From Bacteroidales bacterium UBA1187 (GTDB lineage: Bacteria; Bacteroidota; Bacteroidia; Bacteroidales; Paludibacteraceae), in assembly GCA_002309835.1 (NCBI GenBank), contig DBYL01000025.1:8392-51738 (forward strand): a stretch of DNA of 43,347 nt, in the 5' to 3' direction. A program made the position numbers and the translations under genes. This document shows, one piece after another, positions 1 through 8,113 of the stretch (position 1 is the first letter of the stretch; the number at the start of each line of letters is the position of its first letter). Below the pieces are notes generated by a model, which had not been told where the DNA came from, did not search any database, and saw only the letters and a program-made list of their open reading frames with translations.

Positions 1-311
1 TCGATGTCCACACGGGGAGTGTTGTTATCGCCCTTTGTTACCTTATAAGGAACACGCGCGATTTCAGACTGCAAGCGATCGTAGGTCTCGCCCATGAAAC
101 GCTTGATAGAGTAAATAGTTTTGGTCGGGTTCGTAATGGCTTGACGTTTAGCAGGGTCACCTACTTTACGCTCGCCGCCATCAATAAATCCAACAACAGA
201 AGGAGTAGTACGCTTACCTTCAGAGTTAGCAATGACGATAGGTTCGTTACCCTCCATTACGGCTACACACGAGTTCGTGGTACCGAGGTCAATTCCAATA
301 ATTTTAGACAT
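1..311 (-). CDS. dnaK: Chaperone DnaK (Hsp70), N-terminal part
   Basis: Partial gene running off the left edge; about 103 N-terminal residues are present. The start reads MSKIIGIDLGTTNSCVAVMEG, the phosphate-1 motif of the Hsp70 ATPase domain, followed by the conserved segment with TTPSVVGF and the GDPAKRQAI loop. DnaK is the cytoplasmic ATP-dependent chaperone working with DnaJ and GrpE. The ATG at 309-311 is the only sensible start, because the protein family begins exactly here. It is preceded by a leader of about 95 nt containing an octamer array (353-384). No CIRCE-type heat-shock operator is visible in that leader. Identification is certain; the remaining part of the protein cannot be judged. 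Confidence 0.97.
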   Translation of the reverse strand, partial: MSKIIGIDLGTTNSCVAVMEGNEPIVIANSEGKRTTPSVVGFIDGGERKVGDPAKRQAITNPTKTIYSIKRFMGETYDRLQSEIARVPYKVTKGDNNTPRVDI

Positions 312-352
312 AGTAGTATAATATTTTTTTAGTTAATATTCTATTTTCGTTA

Positions 353-384
353 AGACGTCACGTCGTCATGTCGTCACGACGAGA
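353..384. repeat. Octamer tandem array in the dnaK leader
   Basis: Four imperfect 8-bp units on the plus strand: AGACGTCA, CGTCGTCA, TGTCGTCA, CGACGAGA. The array sits in the transcribed leader of dnaK, between promoter and start codon. A closely related array (26 of 32 positions identical) lies inside fmt at 29068-29099. The sequence is also rich in local dyads around GTCGT/ACGAC, so the mRNA leader could fold. Confidence 0.7.
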
Positions 385-405
385 GCAACGTCACCCCAAA
401 AGAGA

Positions 406-437
406 CAAATACTATGCCATACAAAAAAGTCTGCCAA
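406..437 (-). promoter_or_regulatory. Probable dnaK promoter
   Basis: On the minus strand TAGTATTTG (414 to 406) resembles the Bacteroidota -7 box TAnnTTTG with one extra spacer base. TTGGC begins at 437, exactly 23 nt before it, the same spacing as at the other promoters in the window. The -33 element is part of the right arm of the upstream era terminator hairpin, so termination and initiation signals are nested. Confidence 0.5.
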
Positions 438-454
438 TTTGTCAGTTTTGGCAG
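423..454 (-). terminator. Rho-independent terminator after era
   Basis: Arms CTGCCAA (431-437) and TTGGCAG (448-454) form a 7-bp stem with a 10-nt loop. Read on the minus strand it is followed by a run of six T (plus-strand A at 423-428). Its position about 40 nt past the era stop fits the end of the gdhA-to-era transcription run. Confidence 0.8.
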
Positions 455-460
455 GCTTTT

Positions 461-488
461 AGTGTAAAGTGTACGGTGTACAGAGTAC
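461..488. repeat. Heptamer tandem array after era
   Basis: Four 7-bp units read on the plus strand as AGTGTAA, AGTGTAC, GGTGTAC, AGAGTAC. The array fills the space between the era stop codon (492-494) and the era terminator. It resembles in unit length the arrays at 27328-27355 and 34246-34285, although the unit sequences differ. Confidence 0.65.
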
Positions 489-491
489 CGT

Positions 492-1382
492 TTATGTCAG
501 GTCGTAGCCATAATGGCGGAGACGGCCGGTATTGGAACGCCAATCGCGATCAACCTTGACAAAGAGTTGGAGGAAGACCTGTTTCTGGAGGAACTCCTCG
601 ATATCTTTGCGTGCCATCGACCCTACTCTCTTAAGTGCTGAACCGGCTTTTCCGATGAGGATACCCTTCTGCGACTCACGTTCGCAGTAGATGACAGCCG
701 AGATACGGACGATATCTTCGTCCTCGAGGAAAGACTCCACTTCCACCTCTACCGAGTACGGAATCTCCTTATCGTAGTTGAGCAGGATCTTCTCGCGGAT
801 GATTTCGTTGACAAAGAATCGCTCGGACTTATCGGTGAGTTGGTCCTTGGGGAAGAACGCAGGTCCTTCAGGCAGCGCATTCTTGATCGCATCAAAGAGT
901 TGCGCCACGCCGAAACGCTCTTGCGCGGAGATAGGGAAAATTTCCGCTTCGGGCAGTTGAGTATGCCAGAACTCCACCAGTCGCTCCAGCGTCTCTTGCG
1001 TCGTGAGATCAATCTTATTGATAATAAGGAATACGCGCGTGCCCGCGGAAGCCATTTTTTTCACTTTCGTCAGGAAATCGGCATTACGGTCCGCAGAATC
1101 CGTGACATCCGTGACATATAGCAGCACATCGGCATCCACCAGTGCGGAGCGCGAGAACTCAAGCATCTGGCGCTGGAGCTGGTAGTTAGGCGAGAGCACA
1201 CCCGGCGTATCCGAATAGACCATCTGGAAATCCTCGCCATTGACAATGCCCATGATACGATGGCGAGTGGTTTGCGCCTTCGATGTGATAATCGAGAGGC
1301 GCTCACCCACCAGCGCATTCATCAACGTGGACTTGCCTACGTTGGGATTGCCGACAATATTTACAAATCCGCTACGATGCAT
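492..1382 (-). CDS. era: GTPase Era
   Basis: A 296-residue protein of normal Era length. Visible motifs are the P-loop GNPNVGKST near residues 11-19, the G3 motif DTPG, the G4 motif NKID, and a C-terminal KH domain with GILIGKAGSALKRVG. Era binds the 3' end of 16S rRNA and helps mature the 30S subunit, acting in the cytoplasm and at the membrane. Its ATG overlaps the stop codon of the M16 peptidase by one base (TAATG), which suggests translational coupling. It appears to be the last gene of a minus-strand run, closed by the terminator at 423-454. Confidence 0.97.
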   Translation of the reverse strand: MHRSGFVNIVGNPNVGKSTLMNALVGERLSIITSKAQTTRHRIMGIVNGEDFQMVYSDTPGVLSPNYQLQRQMLEFSRSALVDADVLLYVTDVTDSADRNADFLTKVKKMASAGTRVFLIINKIDLTTQETLERLVEFWHTQLPEAEIFPISAQERFGVAQLFDAIKNALPEGPAFFPKDQLTDKSERFFVNEIIREKILLNYDKEIPYSVEVEVESFLEDEDIVRISAVIYCERESQKGILIGKAGSALKRVGSMARKDIEEFLQKQVFLQLFVKVDRDWRSNTGRLRHYGYDLT

Positions 1383-4282
1383 TAGAAGTCAAGATCCAGC
1401 GGAGCAAAGAGTTTGCCCTTCGTTACTTTCTGTATCTTACCGAATTTAGCAGCCAGACGCTTCTGGTCAATCTTCTTCGGATCTCCCATGACGATGATGG
1501 TCAACGGCTTATTCTGTACGTTAGCCTTGTAGAAATCCATGATCTGATCCCATGTGAGGGTCTTGATCTGCTCTACCTCAGCGCGCGCAGGATCATCGTT
1601 ATAACCCATCTCACGCCAGTAGTCGTAAACGCGGCTCTTCGCGCGGAAGCCCGGCTTCGATACCTGCTCGTTTTGCAAGAGCGAGGTGCGGAGAACCTCC
1701 ATACGCTCCGGATATTCGGGCATCGAGTCTACGAGGCTGACGAAGGTCTCGATAGCATCTGCCACCTTATCAGACTGTGTACCGATATAGCCCATGAAAT
1801 AGCTGTTACGTCCGGGACGTTGTCCTTCGCGGAGCATTCCCTGAGCGGTATAAGCCATCGAGCGTTTGGTACGGATCTCATCCAATACGATACCCGTGAA
1901 GCCACCGTTGAAATACTGATCGAAAGCCTCGAAGAGTACTGCGCTCTCGGTAGAATAAGGTACACCTTCGGAGTAGAAATAGATCGTAGCCTGCTGTACA
2001 TTAGTATTCGGCAGGAAGTAGATCTGGGTCTTGTCGTATTTCTTACGATCGCGGAACTCAGGCGAAGTAGAAGCCTGAACACCCTCCTGCAGCGGCAGGT
2101 TGCCCTCGAGGATAGTCTTCACCTTATCCACAGGCTGCGCACCGCAGTAATGGATATCCAACTGATATTTCGTAGCCGTGAGGAACTCGGTCTTGAGTTT
2201 GATCTCGTCCATGCGATAGATATCCATAAACGGCACTACATCGATATAGGTCGATTTATCACCATAGATGAGGTACTCGCGAAGCGCCTCAGCCTGCACG
2301 CCGTCAATCTTACCGAGCATATAACGCTGCGAGAGTTGGCTACCCTTCATTGCGTCAAACTGCTTGGTACTGAATTTCGGGAAGAGCATCTGGCGTTGAA
2401 CGAGACGGCAGATCTTCTCCAGGTTCGCCTCGTCACCCATAATCGATACGTAGAAATAGCTATCATCAACGCTGTATCTCACACGACCACCGAGTTCACT
2501 GAGCTCACGACGGAAAGCCTGCGGTTCCGTAGAAGGCATGATACCTGCTACGTTCATAAGGCTGGTCACATACTCCAACATCGGCTTCTTCTCGGTACCG
2601 ATACCATAACGGAGGGTGAGCGAGAAGATATTATTCTTCGGGTTCTTCGCATAATGCAGTTTCACCTTATCCGCCATCGGAACAACCGTTACATCTGCGA
2701 AATCGAGGAAGGTCTGCTTTACATCGCCTTGCGGCAGTTGCTTGAACTGCTTTGCATACTCGGTCTCTACGCCCTTCGGCATATCGAGCGGTTTGATTTT
2801 CGGCTTATCGAGTTTGTTGACTTTCTTCTCGCCTTCCTCAAACGCAATCGTCATATGCGGCGCATCGAAGAACTTCTTCGCTACGCGTTGGATATCCTCC
2901 TTGGTGAAGCCCTGTACGCGGGCATTCTCCTCGAAGATACGATCGGTAGGAATATCATAGATGAAGCATTGCACGAGCGCCATCATCTTATCGTCTGCAT
3001 CCTCAAACTGGAGCGCGATATCCTGCGCAAACTCCGCTTTCACAGACTGAATCAACCAATCGGGGATATCACCCTTCTTGAGTTTGTCCAACTCGCGCTG
3101 GATAATCTTCTCCGTAGCATTATTGGACTCATAGGTCTTTTGGTTTGCATCATAGTACGGCACAGCGAAGACCATTACGCGACCCATGTCACGACGAGCG
3201 TCTACCTGGCAACCGGCACCCGATACATCACCATCCATGGTGAGTTTATCCAGCAGACCGGTCTCCATGCTGTTGTTGAGCAGGCTGCCGACAAACTGGA
3301 GAGCTGTCAACTCCTCATCCGATGCTTTCACACCATCATACGCCCAAACGATCTCGGGGTAATAACCGCGCTTGAAAGAGAACTTCTTATTGGCCTGGAA
3401 AGGAGCGTCATACACCTTACGAGCCGGAAGTTCCTTTGCCTGCATCTTACCGAAGGTCTGCTCAATGAACGGCTTCGTAGACTCGGAGTCGAAATCACCC
3501 ACGAGGATGAGCGCCATGTTATTGGGCACATACCACGTATTATAGAACTCAATCAGCTTAGAGAGCTGCGGGCTCTTGAGGTGCTCTGGCAGACCGATGA
3601 CGTTACGCTCGTACGGGTGACCTTTATATACCTCGCCCAGAAGGAGATTGCTCACCTGAGTCTGTACGTTGTCCTCATACATGTTATACTCCTCGAATAC
3701 GTTCTCAAGCTCTGCTTGGAATGTACGGAAGACAGGATCCGTAAGACGATCGGAGAAGATAGTCAACCATTTAAGCATCTGGTTAGCAGGGAAATGATTG
3801 TGATAACACGTCATGTCATACGACGTGAAGGCATTCACACCCGTAGCACCGATACCATCCAGCAGGGTGAAGAAATCCTCGGTAGTCGAGTATTTCGCAG
3901 CCTCAATGCTGGCGCGGTTGATTTGCGCGATCAATGTATCACGTACTACAGGATCGGTCGCTTTCGCGTGCTCGTCATAGAGACGAATAATCTCCTCATA
4001 ATACGGTTTCTCTTTCTCCCAATCGATAGCACCGATACGCTGGGTACCCTTGAAGAGCATATGCTCCAGATAGTGCGCCAGACCTGTGCACTCCGCCGGC
4101 TCATCGATGGCACCTGCACGTACAGCCACGTAACCTTCTACGTCGGGCTGGTCATGGTCTTCCCACAGCATAACGGTCAAACCGTTAGGAAGTTTGTACT
4201 CCGTCAGTCCTTCGCGGGACTGCGCGAAAATCATCGCAACACCGCAGACAAGCAGCATTGCGCTTACTAAAATCTTTTTCAT
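1382..4282 (-). CDS. Secreted M16-family zinc metallopeptidase (two-domain)
   Basis: A 966-residue pitrilysin/insulinase-type peptidase. The start was placed at the Met of MKKILVSAML because this opens a signal peptide (about residues 1-20 ending FAQ); the longer reading frame upstream lacks a leader. The inverted zinc motif HYLEH lies at residues 70-74 in the context GLAHYLEHMLFKGT, with an acidic cluster around 191-198 as candidate third ligand. The C-terminal half is the inactive M16-like partner domain expected in this family. Such Bacteroidota enzymes degrade peptides in the periplasm or at the outer membrane; the substrate is unknown. It follows tdh after 20 nt and is coupled to era. 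A very long antisense reading frame opposite this gene is a codon-bias shadow. Confidence 0.93.
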   Translation of the reverse strand: MKKILVSAMLLVCGVAMIFAQSREGLTEYKLPNGLTVMLWEDHDQPDVEGYVAVRAGAIDEPAECTGLAHYLEHMLFKGTQRIGAIDWEKEKPYYEEIIRLYDEHAKATDPVVRDTLIAQINRASIEAAKYSTTEDFFTLLDGIGATGVNAFTSYDMTCYHNHFPANQMLKWLTIFSDRLTDPVFRTFQAELENVFEEYNMYEDNVQTQVSNLLLGEVYKGHPYERNVIGLPEHLKSPQLSKLIEFYNTWYVPNNMALILVGDFDSESTKPFIEQTFGKMQAKELPARKVYDAPFQANKKFSFKRGYYPEIVWAYDGVKASDEELTALQFVGSLLNNSMETGLLDKLTMDGDVSGAGCQVDARRDMGRVMVFAVPYYDANQKTYESNNATEKIIQRELDKLKKGDIPDWLIQSVKAEFAQDIALQFEDADDKMMALVQCFIYDIPTDRIFEENARVQGFTKEDIQRVAKKFFDAPHMTIAFEEGEKKVNKLDKPKIKPLDMPKGVETEYAKQFKQLPQGDVKQTFLDFADVTVVPMADKVKLHYAKNPKNNIFSLTLRYGIGTEKKPMLEYVTSLMNVAGIMPSTEPQAFRRELSELGGRVRYSVDDSYFYVSIMGDEANLEKICRLVQRQMLFPKFSTKQFDAMKGSQLSQRYMLGKIDGVQAEALREYLIYGDKSTYIDVVPFMDIYRMDEIKLKTEFLTATKYQLDIHYCGAQPVDKVKTILEGNLPLQEGVQASTSPEFRDRKKYDKTQIYFLPNTNVQQATIYFYSEGVPYSTESAVLFEAFDQYFNGGFTGIVLDEIRTKRSMAYTAQGMLREGQRPGRNSYFMGYIGTQSDKVADAIETFVSLVDSMPEYPERMEVLRTSLLQNEQVSKPGFRAKSRVYDYWREMGYNDDPARAEVEQIKTLTWDQIMDFYKANVQNKPLTIIVMGDPKKIDQKRLAAKFGKIQKVTKGKLFAPLDLDF

Positions 4283-4302
4283 ACTTGTTAATTCTATTTT
4301 GA

Positions 4303-5328
4303 TTACCATTCCAGTAATACTTTTCCACATTGACCGCTCACCATCACATCGAAGCCTTTCTGGAAGTCCTCGAACTTATAGCGATGCGTGATAACCGGAC
4401 TGAGGTCGAGTCCGCCGACCAACATCTGCTCCATCTGATACCATGTCTCCCACATGCGACGCCCCGTGATACCCTTGATAGTCAGCGCATTAAAGATCAC
4501 ATCGGACCAGTTCACCTGCGTATTGGACGGCAGGATACCGAGTTGGGCTATGTTCGCACCTTTATACATATGCTCGATCATATCATTGAAGGCCGCAGGG
4601 GCACCGGACATCTCCAGACCGACATCAAAGCCGCGGATACCGAGTTGGAACATCGCATCGGCAATCGTCTCGCCTTTGGAGCCATCCACCGTGACGGTGG
4701 CACCCATCTTCTTCGCTATCTCGAGGCGTAGCGGATTGATATCCGTTACCACGATATTCTTCGCACCCGCGAAGCGGCATATACCTGCCGCCATCGTACC
4801 GATGAGTCCTGCGCCGGTGATGAGCACATCTTCGCCCAGCAACGGGAAAGCGAGAGCTGTGTGCGTCGCGTTACCGAAGGGGTCCATGATCGCCGCAAAA
4901 TTATCCGGGATCGCCGGGTGCACTTTAACCACGTTGGACTCGGGCACAGAGACGAACTCTGCGAAACAGCCGTCACGCCCCATGATACCGAGCGAGATCG
5001 TATTCTCACATACATGCCCCATACCTCGGCGGCAGTTACGACAGTGACCACAGGTGATGTGTCCTTCCGCCGTGACGCGATCGCCAATCTTGAAGTTACG
5101 TACACCGGGTCCGCAATCCGCTACGATACCCACGAACTCATGGCCCATCGTATAAGGCGGTTTGCAATGCGATTGAGACCACTCGTCCCATTTATACATA
5201 TGTAAGTCGGTGCCGCAGATGGCTGCTTTGGTCACCTTGATCAGCACGTCATTCACGCCTACCTCCGGTACCGGAACATCTTCCATCCATATGCCCGGCT
5301 CGGCGTATTTCTTTACTAATGCTTTCAT
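4303..5328 (-). CDS. tdh: L-threonine 3-dehydrogenase
   Basis: A 341-residue zinc-dependent medium-chain dehydrogenase. Start chosen at MKALVKKYAEPGIW, the conserved family N-terminus, and not at an upstream in-frame Met. Catalytic zinc residues are visible at Cys38 (AICGTDLHMYKWD) and His63-Glu64 (GHEFVG). The structural zinc cysteines are at 93, 96, 99 and 107. The Rossmann segment lies around VLITGAGLIGTMAAGI. The enzyme oxidises L-threonine with NAD to 2-amino-3-ketobutyrate, which Kbl cleaves. It begins one base after the kbl stop, so the two enzymes of the pathway are co-transcribed. Confidence 0.95.
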   Translation of the reverse strand: MKALVKKYAEPGIWMEDVPVPEVGVNDVLIKVTKAAICGTDLHMYKWDEWSQSHCKPPYTMGHEFVGIVADCGPGVRNFKIGDRVTAEGHITCGHCRNCRRGMGHVCENTISLGIMGRDGCFAEFVSVPESNVVKVHPAIPDNFAAIMDPFGNATHTALAFPLLGEDVLITGAGLIGTMAAGICRFAGAKNIVVTDINPLRLEIAKKMGATVTVDGSKGETIADAMFQLGIRGFDVGLEMSGAPAAFNDMIEHMYKGANIAQLGILPSNTQVNWSDVIFNALTIKGITGRRMWETWYQMEQMLVGGLDLSPVITHRYKFEDFQKGFDVMVSGQCGKVLLEW

Positions 5329-5329
5329 T

Positions 5330-6520
5330 TTACTTGAGTACTGCAAGTTTTGTGCCAATCTTCGTGAAGGCTGCGATACATTTATCTAACTGCTCGCGTG
5401 TATGCGCTGCACTGACTTGTACGCGAATACGCGCCTGTCCTTTCGGTACGACCGGATAATAGAAGCCCGTGACATAGATACCCTCCTTCTGCAATTCAGC
5501 GGCGAAGGTCTGGCTGAGGACGGCGTCATACAGCATGACCGCACAGATAGCACTCTGCGTCGGTTTGATATCAAAGCCCGCCGCCTTCATGCGCTCTACG
5601 AAGTAGGCGGTGTTGGCATGCAGACGATCTTGCAACTCATTGCTGCGCGTGAGTATCTCGAAAGTCTTGATACCTGCAGCCGCAATCATCGGCGGGATGG
5701 AATTTGAGAAAAGGTACGGACGGCTGCGCTGGCGCAAGAGGTCGATGATCTCTTTCTTACCCGTCGTGAAGCCGCCTACCGAACCACCGAAGGCTTTGCC
5801 TAAAGTACCGGTGATGATCTCTACTTTGCCGCGGAGGTTATAGAGTTCGGTCACACCGTGACCGGTCTTACCTACCACGCCGGCCGAGTGTGACTCATCT
5901 ACCATGACGAGCGCATTGTATTTCTTCGCCAGCTCGTAAATCTTATCCAGCGGACATACATTGCCATCCATGGAGAACACACCATCGGTAGCGATGATGC
6001 GGAAGCGTTGCGCTTGCGCCTCTTTGAGCTTCTCCTCGAGATCGGCCATGTCACCATTCGCATAACGATAGCGCACGGCCTTACAGAGACGCACGCCATC
6101 GATGATAGAAGCGTGGTTGAGGGCATCGGAGATGATGGCATCCTCCTCCGTCAGTAGCGGTTCAAACAGACCACCGTTGGCGTCAAAACATGCGGCATAA
6201 AGGATGGTATCCTCGGTACCGAAGAAATCGGAGATAACGCGCTCGAGTTCTTTGTGTGTATCCTGCGTACCACAGATGAAACGCACGGAAGCCATGCCGT
6301 AGCCACGCGCATCCATGCGGTCTTTCGCCGCCTGGATCAGCTCTTTATTATCCGCCAAGCCGAGGTAGTTGTTGGCGCAGAAGTTAATAACCTCCTGGCC
6401 GCCCTCTACTGCTATACCGGACGATTGCGGCGTGATAATCACGCGCTCGTTCTTATAGAGTCCTGCCTCCTTGATCTCCGCCAAGGTAGATTGCAGGTGT
6501 TTTTGAAAATCGTTGTACAT
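5330..6520 (-). CDS. kbl: Glycine C-acetyltransferase (2-amino-3-ketobutyrate CoA ligase)
   Basis: A 396-residue PLP enzyme of the alpha-oxoamine synthase family, full length. The PLP aspartate is in MVDESHSAG (D208) and the Schiff-base lysine is K242 in TGTLGKAFGG. It converts 2-amino-3-ketobutyrate and CoA to glycine and acetyl-CoA, working directly on the unstable product of Tdh. The neighbouring tdh makes Kbl much more likely than the related 8-amino-7-oxononanoate or serine palmitoyl transferases. It lies 54 nt downstream of gdhA, with a GC-rich hairpin in the gap. Confidence 0.95.
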   Translation of the reverse strand: MYNDFQKHLQSTLAEIKEAGLYKNERVIITPQSSGIAVEGGQEVINFCANNYLGLADNKELIQAAKDRMDARGYGMASVRFICGTQDTHKELERVISDFFGTEDTILYAACFDANGGLFEPLLTEEDAIISDALNHASIIDGVRLCKAVRYRYANGDMADLEEKLKEAQAQRFRIIATDGVFSMDGNVCPLDKIYELAKKYNALVMVDESHSAGVVGKTGHGVTELYNLRGKVEIITGTLGKAFGGSVGGFTTGKKEIIDLLRQRSRPYLFSNSIPPMIAAAGIKTFEILTRSNELQDRLHANTAYFVERMKAAGFDIKPTQSAICAVMLYDAVLSQTFAAELQKEGIYVTGFYYPVVPKGQARIRVQVSAAHTREQLDKCIAAFTKIGTKLAVLK

Positions 6521-6540
6521 AATATAAAGCCTACCCCCTA

Positions 6541-6560
6541 CCCCTCCCTAGAAGGAGGGG
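6541..6560. repeat. GC-rich hairpin between gdhA and kbl
   Basis: CCCCTCC (6541-6547) pairs with GGAGGGG (6554-6560) across a six-base loop and is preceded by CTACCCCCTAC. No T-run follows on either strand, so it is not a classical terminator. From memory this CCCTACCCCTCCC...GGAGGGG pattern recurs between genes in many Bacteroidales genomes; it may weaken read-through or protect mRNA ends. Confidence 0.55.
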
Positions 6561-6574
6561 AGGAGAATTTTGTT

Positions 6575-7918
6575 TTAGATAATGCCCTGCTCAAGCATGG
6601 CAGTTGCCACTTTCATAAAGCCGGCGATGTTTGCGCCTTTGACGTAATCGATATGTCCGTCAGCCTGACGTCCGAACTTCACGCATTGCTCGTGGATAGA
6701 CTGCATGATATGATGCAGACGATCGTCCACCTCTTCGGCTTTCCAGCTCAGGTGCTCCGCATTCTGGGTCATCTCCAGACCCGAGGTAGCTACGCCACCC
6801 GCATTGACCGCCTTACCCGGCGCAAAGAGCACTCCGTTGGATTGGAAGAAATGGATAGCGCCCGGTTGGCATCCCATGTTCGATACCTCGCAGCAACACC
6901 AGCAACCATTCTTCTTCAGCTCCTTCGCGTCCTCTTCACTTAACTCATTCTGGAAGGCGCACGGCAGGGCAATGTCGCACGGAACAGACCATGCTTTCTT
7001 ATCGGCTGTGAAGACGCAGTCCTTCGGGAACTTATCCGCCATGTCTTGCACTTTATTGCGGTTAGAAGCACGCATGACAAGCATATAATCGATCATCTCA
7101 GGCGTAATACCATTCTTGATTGCTACAACTCCATCCGGGCCACTGATAGCCACCACCTTGGCGCCGAGCTCGATCGCTTTCTTCGCAGCGCCCCAAGCTA
7201 CATTTCCGAAGCCCGAGATAGCTACTGTCTTGCCCTTGATATCTTTGCCAGCCTCATGGAGCAAGTGTTGCGTGAAATAGAGCGCTCCGTAGCCTGTTGC
7301 CTCCGGACGGAGGATAGAACCGCCCCATGTCATACCTTTACCAGTAAGCACACCAGTATGATACTCACGCGCGAGCTTCTGGTACATGCCATTGAGGAAA
7401 CCGATCTCACGACCGCCGACACCTACGTCACCGGCAGGAATATCCTGATCCGGGCCGATGCAACGCCAGAGCTCCAGCATGAAAGCCTGGCAGAAACGCA
7501 TGATCTCTGCGTCCGACTTGCCCACCGGGTCGAAGTCCGAACCACCCTTTGCGCCACCCATTGGAAGGGTCGTCAGCGCATTCTTAAAGGTCTGCTCGAA
7601 GCCGAGGAACTTCAGCATAGACGGCGTCACGGCGCGGTGGAAACGAAGGCCTCCTTTATACGGGCCGATAGCGGAGTTGAACTGCACGCGATAACCGAGA
7701 TTGGTCTGCACATTACCTTCGTCATCAATCCACGTCACGCGGAACGTGAAGATACGATCGGGCTCAACCATGCGCTCCACGATCTTCGCCTGCTCAAACT
7801 CGGGGTGCTGATTATACACCTCTTCGATGGACTCCAATACCTCTTGAACGGCCTGCAGATACTCTGCCTCGCCCGGGTGCTTCGCAGCAAGCTGCGACAT
7901 GATAGTTTGTACTTTCAT
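6575..7918 (-). CDS. gdhA: Glutamate dehydrogenase (hexameric, NADP-type)
   Basis: A 447-residue protein of the bacterial hexameric GDH class. Landmarks are the substrate-binding segment PYKGGLRFH (residues 87-94), the catalytic lysine K124 in LPMGGAKGGSDFDP, and the nucleotide-binding segment VAISGFGNVAWGAA. It reductively aminates 2-oxoglutarate with ammonium to glutamate, the main ammonium-assimilation route in many Bacteroidales. NADP preference is inferred from the family, not from a decisive residue. The promoter at 7965-7995 gives a leader of about 40 nt. It probably heads the run gdhA-kbl-tdh-M16-era, linking it with the other nitrogen genes. Confidence 0.96.
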   Translation of the reverse strand: MKVQTIMSQLAAKHPGEAEYLQAVQEVLESIEEVYNQHPEFEQAKIVERMVEPDRIFTFRVTWIDDEGNVQTNLGYRVQFNSAIGPYKGGLRFHRAVTPSMLKFLGFEQTFKNALTTLPMGGAKGGSDFDPVGKSDAEIMRFCQAFMLELWRCIGPDQDIPAGDVGVGGREIGFLNGMYQKLAREYHTGVLTGKGMTWGGSILRPEATGYGALYFTQHLLHEAGKDIKGKTVAISGFGNVAWGAAKKAIELGAKVVAISGPDGVVAIKNGITPEMIDYMLVMRASNRNKVQDMADKFPKDCVFTADKKAWSVPCDIALPCAFQNELSEEDAKELKKNGCWCCCEVSNMGCQPGAIHFFQSNGVLFAPGKAVNAGGVATSGLEMTQNAEHLSWKAEEVDDRLHHIMQSIHEQCVKFGRQADGHIDYVKGANIAGFMKVATAMLEQGII

Positions 7919-7964
7919 TTGTGTTTTGTGTTTATTGGTAGATTTGTTAAATGCTTTGCGAGTG

Positions 7965-7995
7965 CAAAGGTACTACAAAAATTGCATATATGCAA
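7965..7995 (-). promoter_or_regulatory. gdhA promoter with perfect 14-bp palindromic -33 element
   Basis: The -7 box TACCTTTG runs from 7972 to 7965 on the minus strand. The perfect palindrome TTGCATATATGCAA (7982-7995) begins 23 nt upstream of the -7 box. The intervening nine bases TTTTTGTAG are identical to those in the dxs promoter. This is the clearest example of the extended -33 element in the window. Confidence 0.85.
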
Positions 7996-8005
7996 GTTTT
8001 TTTGT

Positions 8006-8042
8006 AAAAAAATCTACCGCGTGGTACCCTAATTTGGGGTAG
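8006..8042 (-). terminator. Possible terminator of the beta-barrel receptor gene
   Basis: On the minus strand CTACC (8042-8038) can pair with GGTAG (8018-8014). A competing short stem TACC-ACGC-GGTA sits directly before a run of seven T (plus-strand A 8006-8012). The stems are short, so this is a weak call based on position about 70 nt past the receptor stop codon. Confidence 0.4.
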
Positions 8043-8049
8043 CACTCCC

Positions 8050-8104
8050 GATAATGGACCGATAATGGATCGAGAATGACTCGAGAATGGACCGATAACG
8101 ACCG
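8050..8104. repeat. 11-bp tandem array upstream of the gdhA promoter
   Basis: Five imperfect 11-bp units: GATAATGGACC (8050), GATAATGGATC (8061), GAGAATGACTC (8072), GAGAATGGACC (8083), GATAACGACCG (8094). The array ends ten bases from the stop of the receptor gene and begins 54 bp upstream of the gdhA -33 element. The period is close to one DNA helical turn. Confidence 0.8.
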
Positions 8105-8113
8105 TACAAAAAC

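Noticed and set aside
1673..4270. An 865-codon open frame on the plus strand
   Set aside because: It lies wholly antisense to the M16 peptidase, has no recognisable domain and results from the rarity of TTA, CTA and TCA codons in that gene. Similar shadows occur opposite secA and gdhA.
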